From Pyrenophora tritici-repentis (lineage: Eukaryota; Ascomycota; Dothideomycetes; Pleosporales; Pleosporaceae): DNA of 64,000 bases. Position 1 is the stretch's first letter. The number at the start of each line of letters is the position of its first letter. Shown piece by piece: positions 45,460 to 56,678 of the stretch. The stretch covers positions 1,860,001 through 1,924,000 of the forward strand of contig NC_089398.1 in NCBI RefSeq assembly GCF_003171515.1. Reading direction: 5' to 3'. Both the position numbers and the translations under genes were made by a program. The notes below the pieces were generated by a model. It saw nothing but the letters and a program-made list of their open reading frames with translations. It was not told where the DNA came from and made no database searches.

Positions 45460-48400
45460 TCACACTGGCTTAAATGCACCATTCATGCTGCCCAGTTGCT
45501 CAGCGTCCGACTTGTCTTCGGACGCGCTGTTTGACTCTTCCTCCTCGTCGTCTTCCTCTTCTAGCACAATCTGTTCAAGAACCCGCTTGTCGAACAGATC
45601 CAGCATGAACCGACACGCTGGGAGACGGAAGTGATGCGCTTCCAGTATCTGCATCACCTTGTGGAAGATGGCTGGTTTGCTGAATCCGGGTGCCTTTCTA
45701 GCTTTGATTCTAGATTGCTTACATTAGCTCATTATCTGCTTCACCGATCAGGGTAAAGCTTACGCCTGCAAGTCAGTTGCCGCCTTCTTGGCAAGCACCG
45801 TGTTACCCAAGTCGGTTGCGAGCTTCAATATCCGTGCATTGACTGGGTCATTATCCGTGACAGCAACGGTAATCTTTGCATTCGGGTTCCAGCTCATCTC
45901 CTCTGCGGGAGCGGTCCATGGCGCCATCTATACCAACCATTAGTTTTCTTCCGGGAAAAAAGGAATTATGCATACTGACCGCAAAGAGCTTGTTGAACTC
46001 CAATGGCAGGCTAAACCCTAGCGCCTCTCCGGAGTCGTTGACAACGCCGTCCCAACCATACTCCAACAAGATCTCTTGACCATGAGTACTGCGAGAAATC
46101 AAGCCTAGGACGTAGAAGGCTGTTCCTCTGAGCGACATGACTTCTGATTGTTCCGCAATCTGTACAATCCACTTGACGACATCCGAATTTTCAAGGAATG
46201 GCGCACCCAGTTCCATGGAGCCGACATTGCCGACGGCCCATAAGCAACCCTTGACTTTGAGTATAATCTCTGGATCGTCGTTCTCAGATGCAAAGTCGCG
46301 GATCGTGGCTGCGAACTCGTCAAAATGCCCCTTTTGCTTGAGTAGCTTGCACCCTTCCTTGGTCCGGGTCAGCTCCCGGTAGAAATGCGGTGGTACAAGG
46401 CCGTAATCTGTGGGTTCGGGTGTGTCGTCAAAGGTCAGTTGAGTCGACGGCTTCTCGGGTATGTCTGCAAGGGCGCGGGCCATGGAGGCCTCGATCAAAG
46501 CCACGTAAGTGTCGTTCCTCCCCAAGAACCAGTCATCCATTTCTCTCGTGATGTAATCCAATCCATTCAGATAGTGGTAGCCTACCGAAGTTGAAAGGAA
46601 TCGAAGTAACAGCGGAGCACCAATTTCACCCAAATGGTCTAACGCCGGACGGCATTTCACAACAAACTCCAAAGACTCTTTTTGGTTGCAAGCCTCTTCG
46701 AGAATCTTGATTGCAACCTCGCAGACCTCCACATCTGGGTCGTAAAGCTGTGTCACAAGTAGCCTGATGGCCCATTCCGCAACACCAACGGATTCGTTCA
46801 AATCCATCGGCTTTGTTGCATATTTGCGCAACAGTCTGGTTGCGAATATACGGATCTCCTTAGAGCATGACGTCAAGGCTTTGGAAATGATGATGCGTAG
46901 ATGGCCGTCCAATGTGTAGTCCATGTTGCTTAGAAGGGTCCGGATCAAATCGTCGCGGTCGTTGAGCTCGATAATATGGTAGAACATATTGATGACTCTC
47001 CATCTTTCCAGAATGTGAATCCCGCGTGAATCTTTGGTTAGGGCACCCAATAGTGCAAAGTAGCCACCAGTCAGTGTTTCATTCATCCGATCCGTCTGGA
47101 AGATGGGCGATTCAGAGGTCAAGCCGCTCATCCGGTCGAAATGCGACAAGCACTCGGCCAGCTGTCTGATGAATTTGCTTTCAGCCAAGTACTTGACACC
47201 TTCGGGGTTTTGCAAAAGGCTCTGCATCAGCGCACAGCCGGCTCGGACATAACGCTGATTGGGCTTCGTGTTTTTGACCTCGGAGAAACGATACTTGAAT
47301 GGACGGTAGAAGCCCAGAACGCGATGGACGAACTTGGTCACTTTGATAGCTTCATCCAAGCGTTTAGGGTTCAGCAAAGGGCCTTCAATAATGTTGAGAA
47401 TCAGATCCCATCTCCATTTCTGGAATGTAACTGTATTCAATACTTGTGTCTCGACCATCAGATTTCGGAAATGGGCTTCATCTACCTGCATGGCAGCTTG
47501 TAGCTTCGCCGCATGATCCGTCTGTCGGGTTGTTGAGGTATCATCTGAAGTTGTAGTACTCTTGGTAGTGTAGAGAGAAGTGGGTCCGGAACGGTAGAGA
47601 GTCCTGTTGATACTGTCGACTTGGTATATGGTGCCGATGGCAACAAACCGGTCTTCGGATTGGAACCTTGCAGCCGAGTGCAGGAGTTGTGGAAGCACCT
47701 GAAGCTGTGCGCTCCATGCTGGTGGCAAAAGCTCGTTTGCCATTTTTAGGACCTCTCCAATAAGCAAAGTCGTTTTGCGCTTCAAGGGCAATGTCAAAGG
47801 CTCCTCTTCAGCTTGTAACAATGCTGGCATCAGACCAGCGTGCAGAAAGGCGGCCAGGACAACTGAGACGTAATGGTCTAACAGACTCCACTTGGTGGTG
47901 TCATCATCGGTTGCGCTGGAAGCAGACGCTTCTTTGATCTGCTGGTTTTTTAGGTTTGTGACACGGCCATAGGTAGTCAATCGCCGACCAGCCAGGAATG
48001 ACGAGGACCATGAGGGAGGTTTGATTCTGAGAAGATCGAACAATAGTTCCAAGATGATGTTTCGAACATGTGGGGTCGGTATCTGTAGTGACCAAAGCAA
48101 GGATCGGAGAGGGAGGAAATCGTTCATCGAGAGGGTTAGTAATCCAGCCCAACTTCTGAGCAAGGACGCGATAACCTTGGCGTTGACTTTGAGCTTTTCT
48201 TCGTGCTGATGCCCATGTATAACCCCTGCGTCAGTGAACATTGCAAATGGAGCTTCTAGTTCTCGCCCAGAACGCAAGAAACGACGCCGCCTAGGCGTAT
48301 CTAATAGGTAGAGGAAAGACGTGCCAACGCTCTCTGCGGCGTGATAGCTTCCTTCTCCCAGAGCATCTGCCAAAGCACCCATACCACCAGCTGCAACTAG

Positions 48401-49501
48401 GAGAGATGGCTTCCTAACGAGAATTTCGGCCAATGTCAGAGTCGCGATATTCCTGAGACGGTCCTCTGCATGTTCGGCTACAGCGACAATGATGCGGACC
48501 ACAGCACGAGCGATTTCCTCGACACCTCCCTTTACATCTAGAAATGCTCGGACAAACTTCAATGCCTGCTCGCGCTCCACGCTAGCTTTGGACTCCTTTA
48601 TCAATGAAAGAATGACCAGGTGATCAGTATGAAGGGCGCGTACAATTCGGAGAGATTTGCGGTCGGTGAAGGAATAGCGCATGACACGGTACGCCGCTGC
48701 GACAACTTCCCGGCTGTCGCTTAAGAGCATGGTTTGCATTCGTAGTCCGAATATAGACCAAGCTAGGTCGTACTTCAACGTAGGATGTCGCTTGAAGAGG
48801 AGGACCAAAGAGTTTGCTCTCTCTACATAGTATTCCGGTTGCATGCCCTGGACTTCTAGAGCCTGTAGTATCTCAGCCAGCACAAAAGTCGGTGATTCCG
48901 TTTCCTCTTCCTCTCCTTCTGATTTCGGTACGACATGCCGTGACGGCGAGCGGGATATGTTTCGACGAAAGAGGTAGGATAGTCTGCTCTGGGGATCCGC
49001 TGGCGGGGATTTGACCTCCTTTGCTCTCTGTTTCTCTGCAGCCAACCCGGCCTGCAGTTGTGCGAGTTTTCTGTTTGATATGTTGAGCTGCTCCTCGACT
49101 TGCAGCCTCTGGTTCTTGCTGTCTTTTGCATTTTTTGCGTTCAACGCCTCCAAAAGGTTCTCGGACCCAATCTTGATCTTGGTCTCTTTCTCAATCTGAT
49201 CCTGCAGCTCTGCCTGCCGCTGCTCGGTTGTCAATCCGTCGTTCTCGGCGATTGTTATAGCGTGCATGTCGAAATCGGGGCGTATTCGACCCTCCTGTGC
49301 CGTCGACGGCCGTACCACGGCCGTGTTGAAGCTACCTGGGCCGGTAGTGGCCGTCGTGTATGAGGCGTATGAAGGCTGGCCGCTCCGCGAGCTAGCGAGG
49401 CCGGCCGACGACATTGAGCGGCCATCTCTACTCGTTGTAGGCGCAAGGAGGGAGCTCTGGTCGTCGACCTGTGCATTGAGGGAGCGGGCTGATGGCGTCA
49501 T
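45460..49501 (-). CDS. TORC2 subunit Rictor homologue (Avo3/Tsc11, Ste20-type)
   Basis: Three exons, 49501-45980, 45927-45764 and 45709-45460, encode 1311 residues. The N-terminus is Ser/Thr-rich, then an HR1-like coiled coil (about 95-170, ELQDQIEKETKIKIGSENLL), then a long armadillo/HEAT-like region of Rictor type with repeated Leu-rich helices (SLLRSWAGLLTLSMNDFLPL, IILELLFDLLRIKPPSW), and a C-terminal conserved block ending in a acidic Ser tail (EEEDDEEEESNSASEDKSD). Rictor is the scaffold that defines TOR complex 2 and controls AGC kinases and actin or sphingolipid homeostasis. The long first exon and length fit fungal Rictor. The first donor is GTCAGT, less canonical, but the joined exons give EFNKLFAMAPWTAPAEEMSW in frame. 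It is divergent from uricase. Confidence 0.88.
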
Positions 49502-50297
49502 GAGCGCGCCTTAACCGTGTTCTCGCCAACCGCATCGCATATCTGTCCCACGGCGGTGCCCTCGTCTTGCCTCATGAGCATGCGCGGGGCGCAGTGAAGT
49601 CGTCGTCGTTACGGTACCAGACCCAGAGTGCAAGTGTGGCTAGTGATTGGAGAAAGAGGGGCCCCGGAAAAGGGCAGGAAGTGTGGAGCCCGTGTAGTGG
49701 CTGTGAAGGTGAAGGATGGGCTTGGTTCGCGTTGCACATCACGGCCATCTCGACATGTTGGCGGCGGGCAGCCGTTGGACGCGCACGGACTGAAGTTCCC
49801 ACCCCTGCAAGACGGACTCGCGTTCGGTCTTCATTCTTTCTACATACAGCATACACGGCTACGGCCTGGAAACTTACCTCGCCATCATGACCTGATGCCG
49901 CGCCGATATCCGCTTGCCGATGTTGCAATCCTGCACGCTCTTGTGATTTGCAACAGGGGCTTCGCCGAGCAACTGTTCTGAAGCTGTCACGTGCGCGCCT
50001 CGCGCCGTGAGCCAGGGCTTGTTCCCTCGACCGGAGCTCGCCGATGGCACATCTAGACGAATCGAAACGCGTTCTCGCCGCCTCGTTGTCGGTGGTCCAT
50101 CGCTCGCTGTGTAGCACCTGCGAACCGTTCGGTGTCCTCCGCATGCCGACAATCAGATAAGCTGCCGTTTCAGAGGTATAACTATCCTGATTACCCTGCA
50201 TGATAGCTTCCTTCACTCAAACTCCCCTATTCCATTGACTACTCATACATCATCCCAATTCCATTGCACTCCAAGCCATCTGAACAACTTCAACGTA
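49502..50297. promoter_or_regulatory. Divergent promoter between Rictor and uricase
   Basis: 796 bp with GTCACGTG (CACGTG at 49988-49993), a GATA site CAGATAAG at about 50154-50161 and a UaY-like site TCGG-N6-CCGC at 50129-50142 close to the uricase gene. Confidence 0.5.
50129..50142 (+). promoter_or_regulatory. UaY-like purine-pathway regulator site
   Basis: TCGG, six bases, CCGC; it matches seven of the eight fixed positions of the UaY consensus TCGG-N6-CCGA and lies about 155 bp upstream of the uricase ATG. Confidence 0.35.
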
Positions 50298-51305
50298 ATG
50301 CCTCACCTCAGCCACGCCCGCTATGGCAAGGACAATGTCCGCTTGTACAAGGTCGATAAAGACCCCAAGACCGGCACTCACAAAGTCATCGAACAAACAG
50401 TTTGCGTCCTACTCGAGGGAGACATTGACGTCTCGTAAGCATGCCAGCATGGACGAGCTTTATATGTATACTTACAACTTGCTAGCTACACTAAAGCAGA
50501 TAACTCCGTGATAGTCGCAACCGATACGCAAAAGCAAACAACGTACATCCTCGCCAAGCAACACCCCATCGATCCGCCTGAGCAGTTTGCCGCTATTATC
50601 GGCGATCACTTTGTCAGAACCTACCCGCATATTCACGCGGCACATGTCAAGATTATCCAGCACCGATGGACGCGCATGACCATCGATGGCAAAGACCACC
50701 CGCACTCCTTCTACCGCGACGGCGAAGAGATCCGCGTAGTCGAGTCTATTACACGAGAGGGCCATGGCGTGTCAATCCGCTCCAAGATTGAGAAGCTACT
50801 CGTACTGAAGAGCACGGGTTCGGCATTCCATGGCTTCCACCGTGATGAATACACTAGGTTGCCTGAGACATGGGACCGTATTCTTAGCACGGAGATCGAG
50901 GCAGGGTGGCAATGGAAGTTGTTCAAGACCCTGGAAGAAGCCAAGGCCGTTGACTTCAATGCTGCATGGACGGCAGCCAGGGACATTACCATGAAGGTCT
51001 TTGCCGAGGACGAGAGCGCAAGTGTGCAGGCAACCATGTACAAGATGTGCGATCTGATCCTGGCTGCTCTTCCCCAAGTCGAGGCTGTTGACTATGCGCT
51101 ACCCAACAAGCATTACTTCGAAATTGGTACGTCGCACAATTCCAAACTTCCAGAAGCTCGATTTGCTAACATTATGACAGATCTCTCGTGGCACAAGGGC
51201 ATCAAGAACACAGGCAAAGACGCCACGGTATTTGCGCCCCAATCGGACCCCAACGGTCTCATCCATTGCACTGTCACTCGCAAGGGTACAAAGGCCAAGC
51301 TATAG
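50298..51305 (+). CDS. Urate oxidase (uricase), peroxisomal
   Basis: Three exons, 50298-50434, 50486-51126 and 51181-51305, encode 300 residues, the usual size. Uricase oxidises urate to 5-hydroxyisourate in peroxisomes, the step before allantoin in purine catabolism. The catalytic Lys and Thr are in place (RYGKDNVRLYKV with Lys 11; VATDTQK with Thr 58, Asp 59), and the His of SWHKG (264) and the active-site motif FAPQSDPNGLI are kept. The protein ends in AKL, a peroxisomal PTS1. The structure with small introns joining DVS-YTKAD and FEI-DLSWHKG preserves these motifs. Upstream GATA and UaY-like elements are consistent with nitrogen and purine control, as in Aspergillus uaZ. It converges with the uL13m gene. 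Confidence 0.96.
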
Positions 51306-51724
51306 AGACAGCATAACGTCTTGGCAGCATTTTGGTTTCTTGTACATGTCTTTGTAGCGACTAGTGGCTTTGAAGGGACGGTTGAGAGTAGAACATTATA
51401 CCATTTTCTTTGACGTCTCAGGGGGTGAAGGGGAGTAGAAACATTATTGATATGTGGATAGAATGAACTACCTACATACTATTCTTGCAGCGTTACGTGA
51501 TGTGATGTAGATGTATCGACTAACTGAGCTCACTCGTTTGTCGTTTGTCGTTTTAATGAAAGCAGATGCAAGTACAGTGAGCTCATCACTATGTGAACGA
51601 ATAGAAAGGCTCATCAGCGTGCCAGCCAGGACTTACTGGTGTTGTTCAATAAACAGCAGCCAATCTGCACACGATACTAAGGGCATCATGTTTACATGTC
51701 TTATACTATCAATCCCCTTCCCCG
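51306..51724. other. Convergent 3' UTR region of uricase and uL13m
   Basis: No additional feature recognised. Confidence 0.4.
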
Positions 51725-52384
51725 TCATGACACCGGCGCCGCCGCATTCTGTGTAGTCGCCTCCAAAAACGCCCTCTTGACATCCGCATGTTCCGTTATA
51801 CTCTGCCCGCCTCCATTCACCACTTTAATCAAATTCTCCTTATACGGATGCGCCTGGCCCTCAAACGTCTTCAACCGCGCCAATCTCTCCTTGCGCAGTC
51901 TATTCTTCGGCAACATACCACTAACCGCCTTCCTCAGGACCTCACCTCCGCCCCACTTCGCCATCATCCTATCCATTGACAATTCCTTCAGCGAACCCGG
52001 CCGCGTGCTATGTGTGCGGTAGAGTTTCTGGAAGCGCTTCTTGCCCGTCGTGTGCAGCTGCGAGCAATTGGTCGCCACGACGTAATCGCCGCAGTCGGTC
52101 GAAGGGTCGAAAATAGGCTTGTGTTTGCCCATGAGGGCGAGGGCTATGGCGGAGGCTACGCGGCCCAGGGCGCGCGGGTCAGAGCCAATGTCGAGGTGAT
52201 GCCATGCGCGGGCATAGGCCAGGCGCGTCTGTAATAGCATGGTTAGCTATCGAAGCCTTTTGGTTACAAAAAGCCAAGTCGTGTCAGAGAAGGAAACCCC
52301 CCTTGGCTTTTCCCGGTTTGAAGCGTAATGAAGACGCGGAGGTCCGATTAAGGGAGACGTTACCTTCCCTATGACTTGCGACAT
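51725..52384 (-). CDS. MRPL23: Mitochondrial large-subunit ribosomal protein uL13m
   Basis: Two exons, 52384-52364 and 52228-51725, give 174 residues; the first exon encodes only seven residues (MSQVIGK). The uL13 signatures are present: [30 protein letters not shown], and [20 protein letters not shown] near the C-terminal end. The bacterial-type L13 fold without cytosolic extension indicates a mitochondrial protein of the large mitoribosomal subunit (yeast Mrpl23). No long presequence is seen, as is common in this family. It is head-to-head with CCS1, sharing a 355-bp promoter. Confidence 0.93.
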
Positions 52385-52739
52385 GGTGTGGGGTGTGCCG
52401 CGGGATTCCCGCTCCTGTCCTGGGTCTTGGGAATGCTTAACCTGTTGACCCGGGGATCTACTAGGGAACGACAACAGGTAGGAAGGGGGACGGACGCTTT
52501 TTCGTGCGTTATGGCGTGGTTGTCCTATAGTGGGTGGGTTGTAAGGTTGGTGCCAAGGCTGGTGGAACAATTTCCAGAACACGGTCACGTGGGTGATGAG
52601 ATCGGCCCCAGTGCAACATCCATGTTCGGCGGGGATTCGGGTGTGGATTTCAAAGCGGCAGAAGGCGAGGTCGCATGTTCACAACTTTGACTTTCGACAT
52701 CAATTTGTACCAGATCTAAACGATTGACACGCATTCACA
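52385..52739. promoter_or_regulatory. Divergent promoter between uL13m and CCS1
   Basis: 355 bp between the start codons; contains GTCACGTG with CACGTG at 52586-52591. Confidence 0.5.
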
Positions 52740-53701
52740 ATGACTGTTCCTCCGTTCGAAACTATCTTTGCGGTGCCCATGACCTGTCAGTCATGTATCA
52801 ACGATATTGAAGGCTCTCTACAGCAGTTGAGTGGTACGAGCGCCACCAATGCACGTCATTCGGCTTCTGACGACATGTAGGTATCAACAAAGTTACTGCC
52901 AACCTCAAAGACCAACTAGTATCTGTTGAAGGCACTGCAGCACCGTCGGCTATAGTTGAGGCCATTCAATCCACCGGACGTGATGCCATCCTGAGAGGAT
53001 CAGGAAAGTCCGACAGTATGTTCAGTCATGTCACACTACAACTACTAATATTTCTAATACTCCACTAGGCGCCGCAGTCTGCATTCTCGAATCTCACGCA
53101 CCTCACGTGGAGAACAAAGTCCGCGGACTTGTGCGAATGGTTGAAGTTGCGCCTGGTATGACAATTGTCGATTTGAGTATACGGGGACTATCCCCCGGAA
53201 CCTACCATGCGACTGTCCGCGTGTGTGGAGATATCTCGGAGGGCCCTGAATCCACTGGTGCGGTCTGGGAATCTCTAAAAGCCGAAAAGGAAAAGAAGCC
53301 GTGTCGTGGCGTCTTTGGCACTGTGCAGGTGGATAAAGGAGGGGTTGGATCGGTGTTCTTGGATAGGCCAGTTCACATCTGGGAGATGATCGGACGGAGC
53401 ATCGTGGTTGCGAGAGAGCAGGACGGCCAGGTATGCGAAACTCGCTCGCAGATCTTTGATATTATCTGACTTGGCGCAGTTTGACAAGAATGATCCGGAT
53501 ACGCTAGTGGGTGTCATCGCACGTAGCGCTGGTGTTTGGGATAGTAAGTGCTTTTTGGCGGACCACGTGTTCTGCATATACTGCTTCATTTTGCACAAGA
53601 CACTGACGAGGCTTTTGGCAGATGACAAGACGGTGTGCTCGTGCTCGGGGAAGACGGTATGGCAGGAGCGGGACGAGCAGCGGGACCGTGGCATGCTCTA
53701 A
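52740..53701 (+). CDS. CCS1: Superoxide dismutase copper chaperone Ccs1
   Basis: Five exons, 52740-52833, 52881-53015, 53069-53430, 53480-53543 and 53622-53701, encode 244 residues. Ccs1 loads copper and forms the disulphide of SOD1 in cytosol and mitochondria. Domain I has the heavy-metal motif MTCQSC (Cys 16 and 19). Domain II (about 80-215) is SOD1-like but without the copper-site histidines in full ([32 protein letters not shown]), as usual for chaperones. Domain III ends with the essential C-x-C, at Cys 224 and 226 in [20 protein letters not shown]. All splice junctions keep the motifs in frame. Expression with the mitoribosomal gene through a shared promoter is plausible. Confidence 0.95.
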
Positions 53702-54769
53702 GTTTAACGGCAGCGTGTTCAATGCGTTTAACAGATACCCAGATAGTGCAAGCCGTGCAAGTACCGCTCGATTCAACGAGTGCCGGCTTCGATTGGTAAC
53801 TTGATAACGCATGCACCATTCAAATCTGGGCCGAAACTAGCATTGCGCGAACACGGACTCGGTGAGCCTGGTATTGTCATGCGTTCATGCCTGAAAGCCC
53901 CAGGCGGGCGGGTGAGTGGTGGCCAGGCGGCCAAACCGTCACGTGGCTGTCTCAGTCGGAAGTTTGCCATGTAACAGACCTCAAACATCGCCAGTGGAAG
54001 GTCCAAAGGGGGACAGAGGGCCGAAGACTGGCAGCGAGCGCCGTCGTCAGCCCGCCTCATTGTTCGAGGCATTGATGCTGCGAAGACCCTGGCCACGATG
54101 CAGACGACTGCTGGGCCATGACCGCTGTGGGCAGACGGTCGTGTCATGGTGGCATCGGCGGGTTTGAGGCGTCGTAGGCGTCGTGGAGAGCCCCGTAGCG
54201 CTGTGGCTATCGGCAGCATGGTGCAGGGAGCCAATCAGGCTGCTGGGCCCGATGGCCGCCAAGCCTTGTCGCTCAAACGCGCTGGACCTCAGATTTGGCT
54301 CTCCCCACCCGCAGCCCATCTGCAACCGCCCGCCAAATTCCCACCAAGTCCCCGACTCCCGGTCCTTCCGCCTGTCGCTCTTCGCCCTCGAAACCTCCTT
54401 CCTTCTCTCTCTCTCTCTCTCTCTCTCTCGTCCGGCTTTCCCAACTGTGCCTTAATTCTAGCACCTGTACAATCGTTTACTTCCCCGCCATCTCCAACAC
54501 GACGAGTACCTAGAGTACCTACCTAGCATAATAGCGCCCACTGCCCGCTACCCTCACCGGACACTATCCACCAACCTCGCGCATCTTGTAGAAGCCCCGG
54601 CGGCTTACTCTCTTAATCTGTCCAAAAGTGAGACCACGACCCTGCAACACTTTTACGCTTGATCAACTACGCAAACACGACGACCCTCCAACCGTGGAGA
54701 GGTAGGAGAGAGTCTGGGTTGAGGCTTGACGACACCATACTGCCGGGTAACAAGTGAAGATCACTCGTC
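53702..54769. other. Intergenic region and NoxR leader, with CT microsatellite
   Basis: No gene recognised. A CACGTG lies near 53939 and a CT dinucleotide run at about 54405-54429 in what is probably the NoxR 5' UTR or promoter. Confidence 0.4.
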
Positions 54770-56678
54770 ATGTCTCTGAAGCAGGTGCGCGCCTTCCTGT
54801 CCTCGAGTGCTCTTGCCTGTCACTCGAGGCTTCCTTCCCTGGAACCGTCCCTGGAACCGTCCCTTCCGCTTCCAGCTGCTAACACCGTGCTAGGAAATCG
54901 AAACCTGGGTGGCAGCCCTCGCCAGCTACGACAACAACGAATTCGACGTCGCATTGAAGGTCTTCGACCAGATCTCCGACACTTCCAAGATCTTGTTCAA
55001 TTGCGGCGTCATCCACGCGACTCTCGGCGAACATGAGAAGGCGGTGAGTTGCACAAATGCTGTCACAAATAGGCCAAATGCTCATGATTACACAGGTCGA
55101 CTGCTACCAGCGCGCTGTGCGGCTGGACCAGTACCTCGCAGTCGCATACTTCCAGCAAGGTGTGTCCAACTTCCTTATGGGCGACTTCGAGGAAGCCCTC
55201 GCCAACTTCAACGACACACTGCTGTACCTGCGCGGAAACAACAACATCGACTACGAACAACTGGGCCTGAAGTTCAAGCTGTACTCTTGCGAGGTGCTGT
55301 TCAACCGTGGTCTCTGCTACATCTACCTGCAGCAAAGAGAGGCCGGTCTCCAGGATTTGTCCTTTGCCGCCAAGGAGAAGGTGGTTCCAGATCACGATGT
55401 CATCGATGAGGCTATTCGCGAGGAAGCAGACGTATGTCATCCATTACAAACAGTCCTGTGTTCATAACTAACCGTATCCAGGGCTATACCGTCTTCTCCA
55501 TCCCCGTCGGCATCGTCTACCGTCCTAACGAAGCAAAGGTCAAGAACTTGAAGACAAAGGACTACCTTGGAAAGGCCCGTCTCGTGGCTGCATCTGACCG
55601 AGCCAACGCCTTCACTGGCTTTGCTGGTGCCGAGATGAAGAAGGGAGGCCAGGCCGCGACGGATGACCGAACCGAAGATAAGATCTCGTATGCCGCTACC
55701 AACCTGGTCAAGCCGGAGCTCCAGAGTCGAGCACGCCAACAGTCGGAACCCCCGATGAACCGTAACATGTTCCCTCCCACACCACCCCCGGAGACGGATC
55801 GCAGAGGTGGCGAAAGGGGATCTGGAGGTAGAGCCGCCGATGCTGCTCCTTCCAACGCACCAATGAGCCGTGCCCAGTCCGTACGAGGCGGAGGTCCCAA
55901 GCCTCAGCCATTGAACCTTGGACGAGCTGCTTTCGACCCACCCAGAGACGAGCCTCCTCGTCGCCAGCCAACACAACGCTCTGCGTCTGAGCGACCGCCA
56001 CCCACTCGCTCCGAGTCACAGCGTGATCGTGGCGATCGTTCTGATCGCTCTCAGCGTGGCTCTCAGCGAGAACGTGAGCGATCGCGTCGCCGTGGCTCTG
56101 ACGAAGACATTCTCGATGACTACTACGAGAATGATCCATATCCGCCATCACGCGGAAGTCGTGGCGCAAACACTCGCTCAAAACAAGCGAGACGGCCTGC
56201 GTATATTGAAGAGGAGGAGGAAGACGACTACGACGGTAGTGATCTCGATGACGCCGAGTTTGAGATGATGTCACGCTCAAAGTCGTCTAGGAGACGTTCG
56301 CCTGCGCGCTCTACTAGATCGGGTGGCAGCACCCGTGGTGGAGGCGGAGGTGGCGGCATGAAGGTCAGGGTGAAGGTCCACTCTAATGATACTCGCTACG
56401 TCTTCATTAGCGGTGACCAGCTGATTACCGAATTCTGGCAACAGATTCGCGAGAAGTTTGGAGTTAGGAACAAATTCAAGGTTGAATTCAAGGATGATGG
56501 CGACATGATCACCATGGCCGACCAAGACGATCTAGACATGGCTATCCAGGCAGCCAAGTCTATTGCTAAAAGAGAGGGCAGCGACATGGCGAAGATGGAG
56601 GTAAGTTTGATCTGAACATGACAAAACACGTACAAACATACTAACTCTATTTTCTAGGTTTGGGTTCGAGAAGTATAG
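54770..56678 (+). CDS. NoxR: NADPH oxidase activator NoxR (p67phox homologue)
   Basis: Five exons, 54770-54784, 54894-55043, 55096-55431, 55482-56600 and 56658-56678, encode 546 residues; first and last exons code only five and six residues. NoxR activates the NoxA/NoxB superoxide-generating oxidases with Rac. TPR repeats fill about 5-180 (WVAALASYDNNEFDVALKVF, AVAYFQQGVSNFLMGDFEEA, LFNRGLCYIYLQQREAGLQD), followed by the activation-type motif KVKNLKTKDYLGKARLVAA. A disordered Arg/Ser/Pro-rich middle and an acidic patch precede a PB1 domain near 460-530 (KVRVKVHSNDTRYVFI, FKVEFKDDGDMITMADQDD). The order TPR, activation segment, PB1 with no SH3 is the fungal NoxR form. The first donor is GTGCGC, and intron 1 carries a 12-bp tandem duplication (about 54838-54861). 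Confidence 0.94.
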
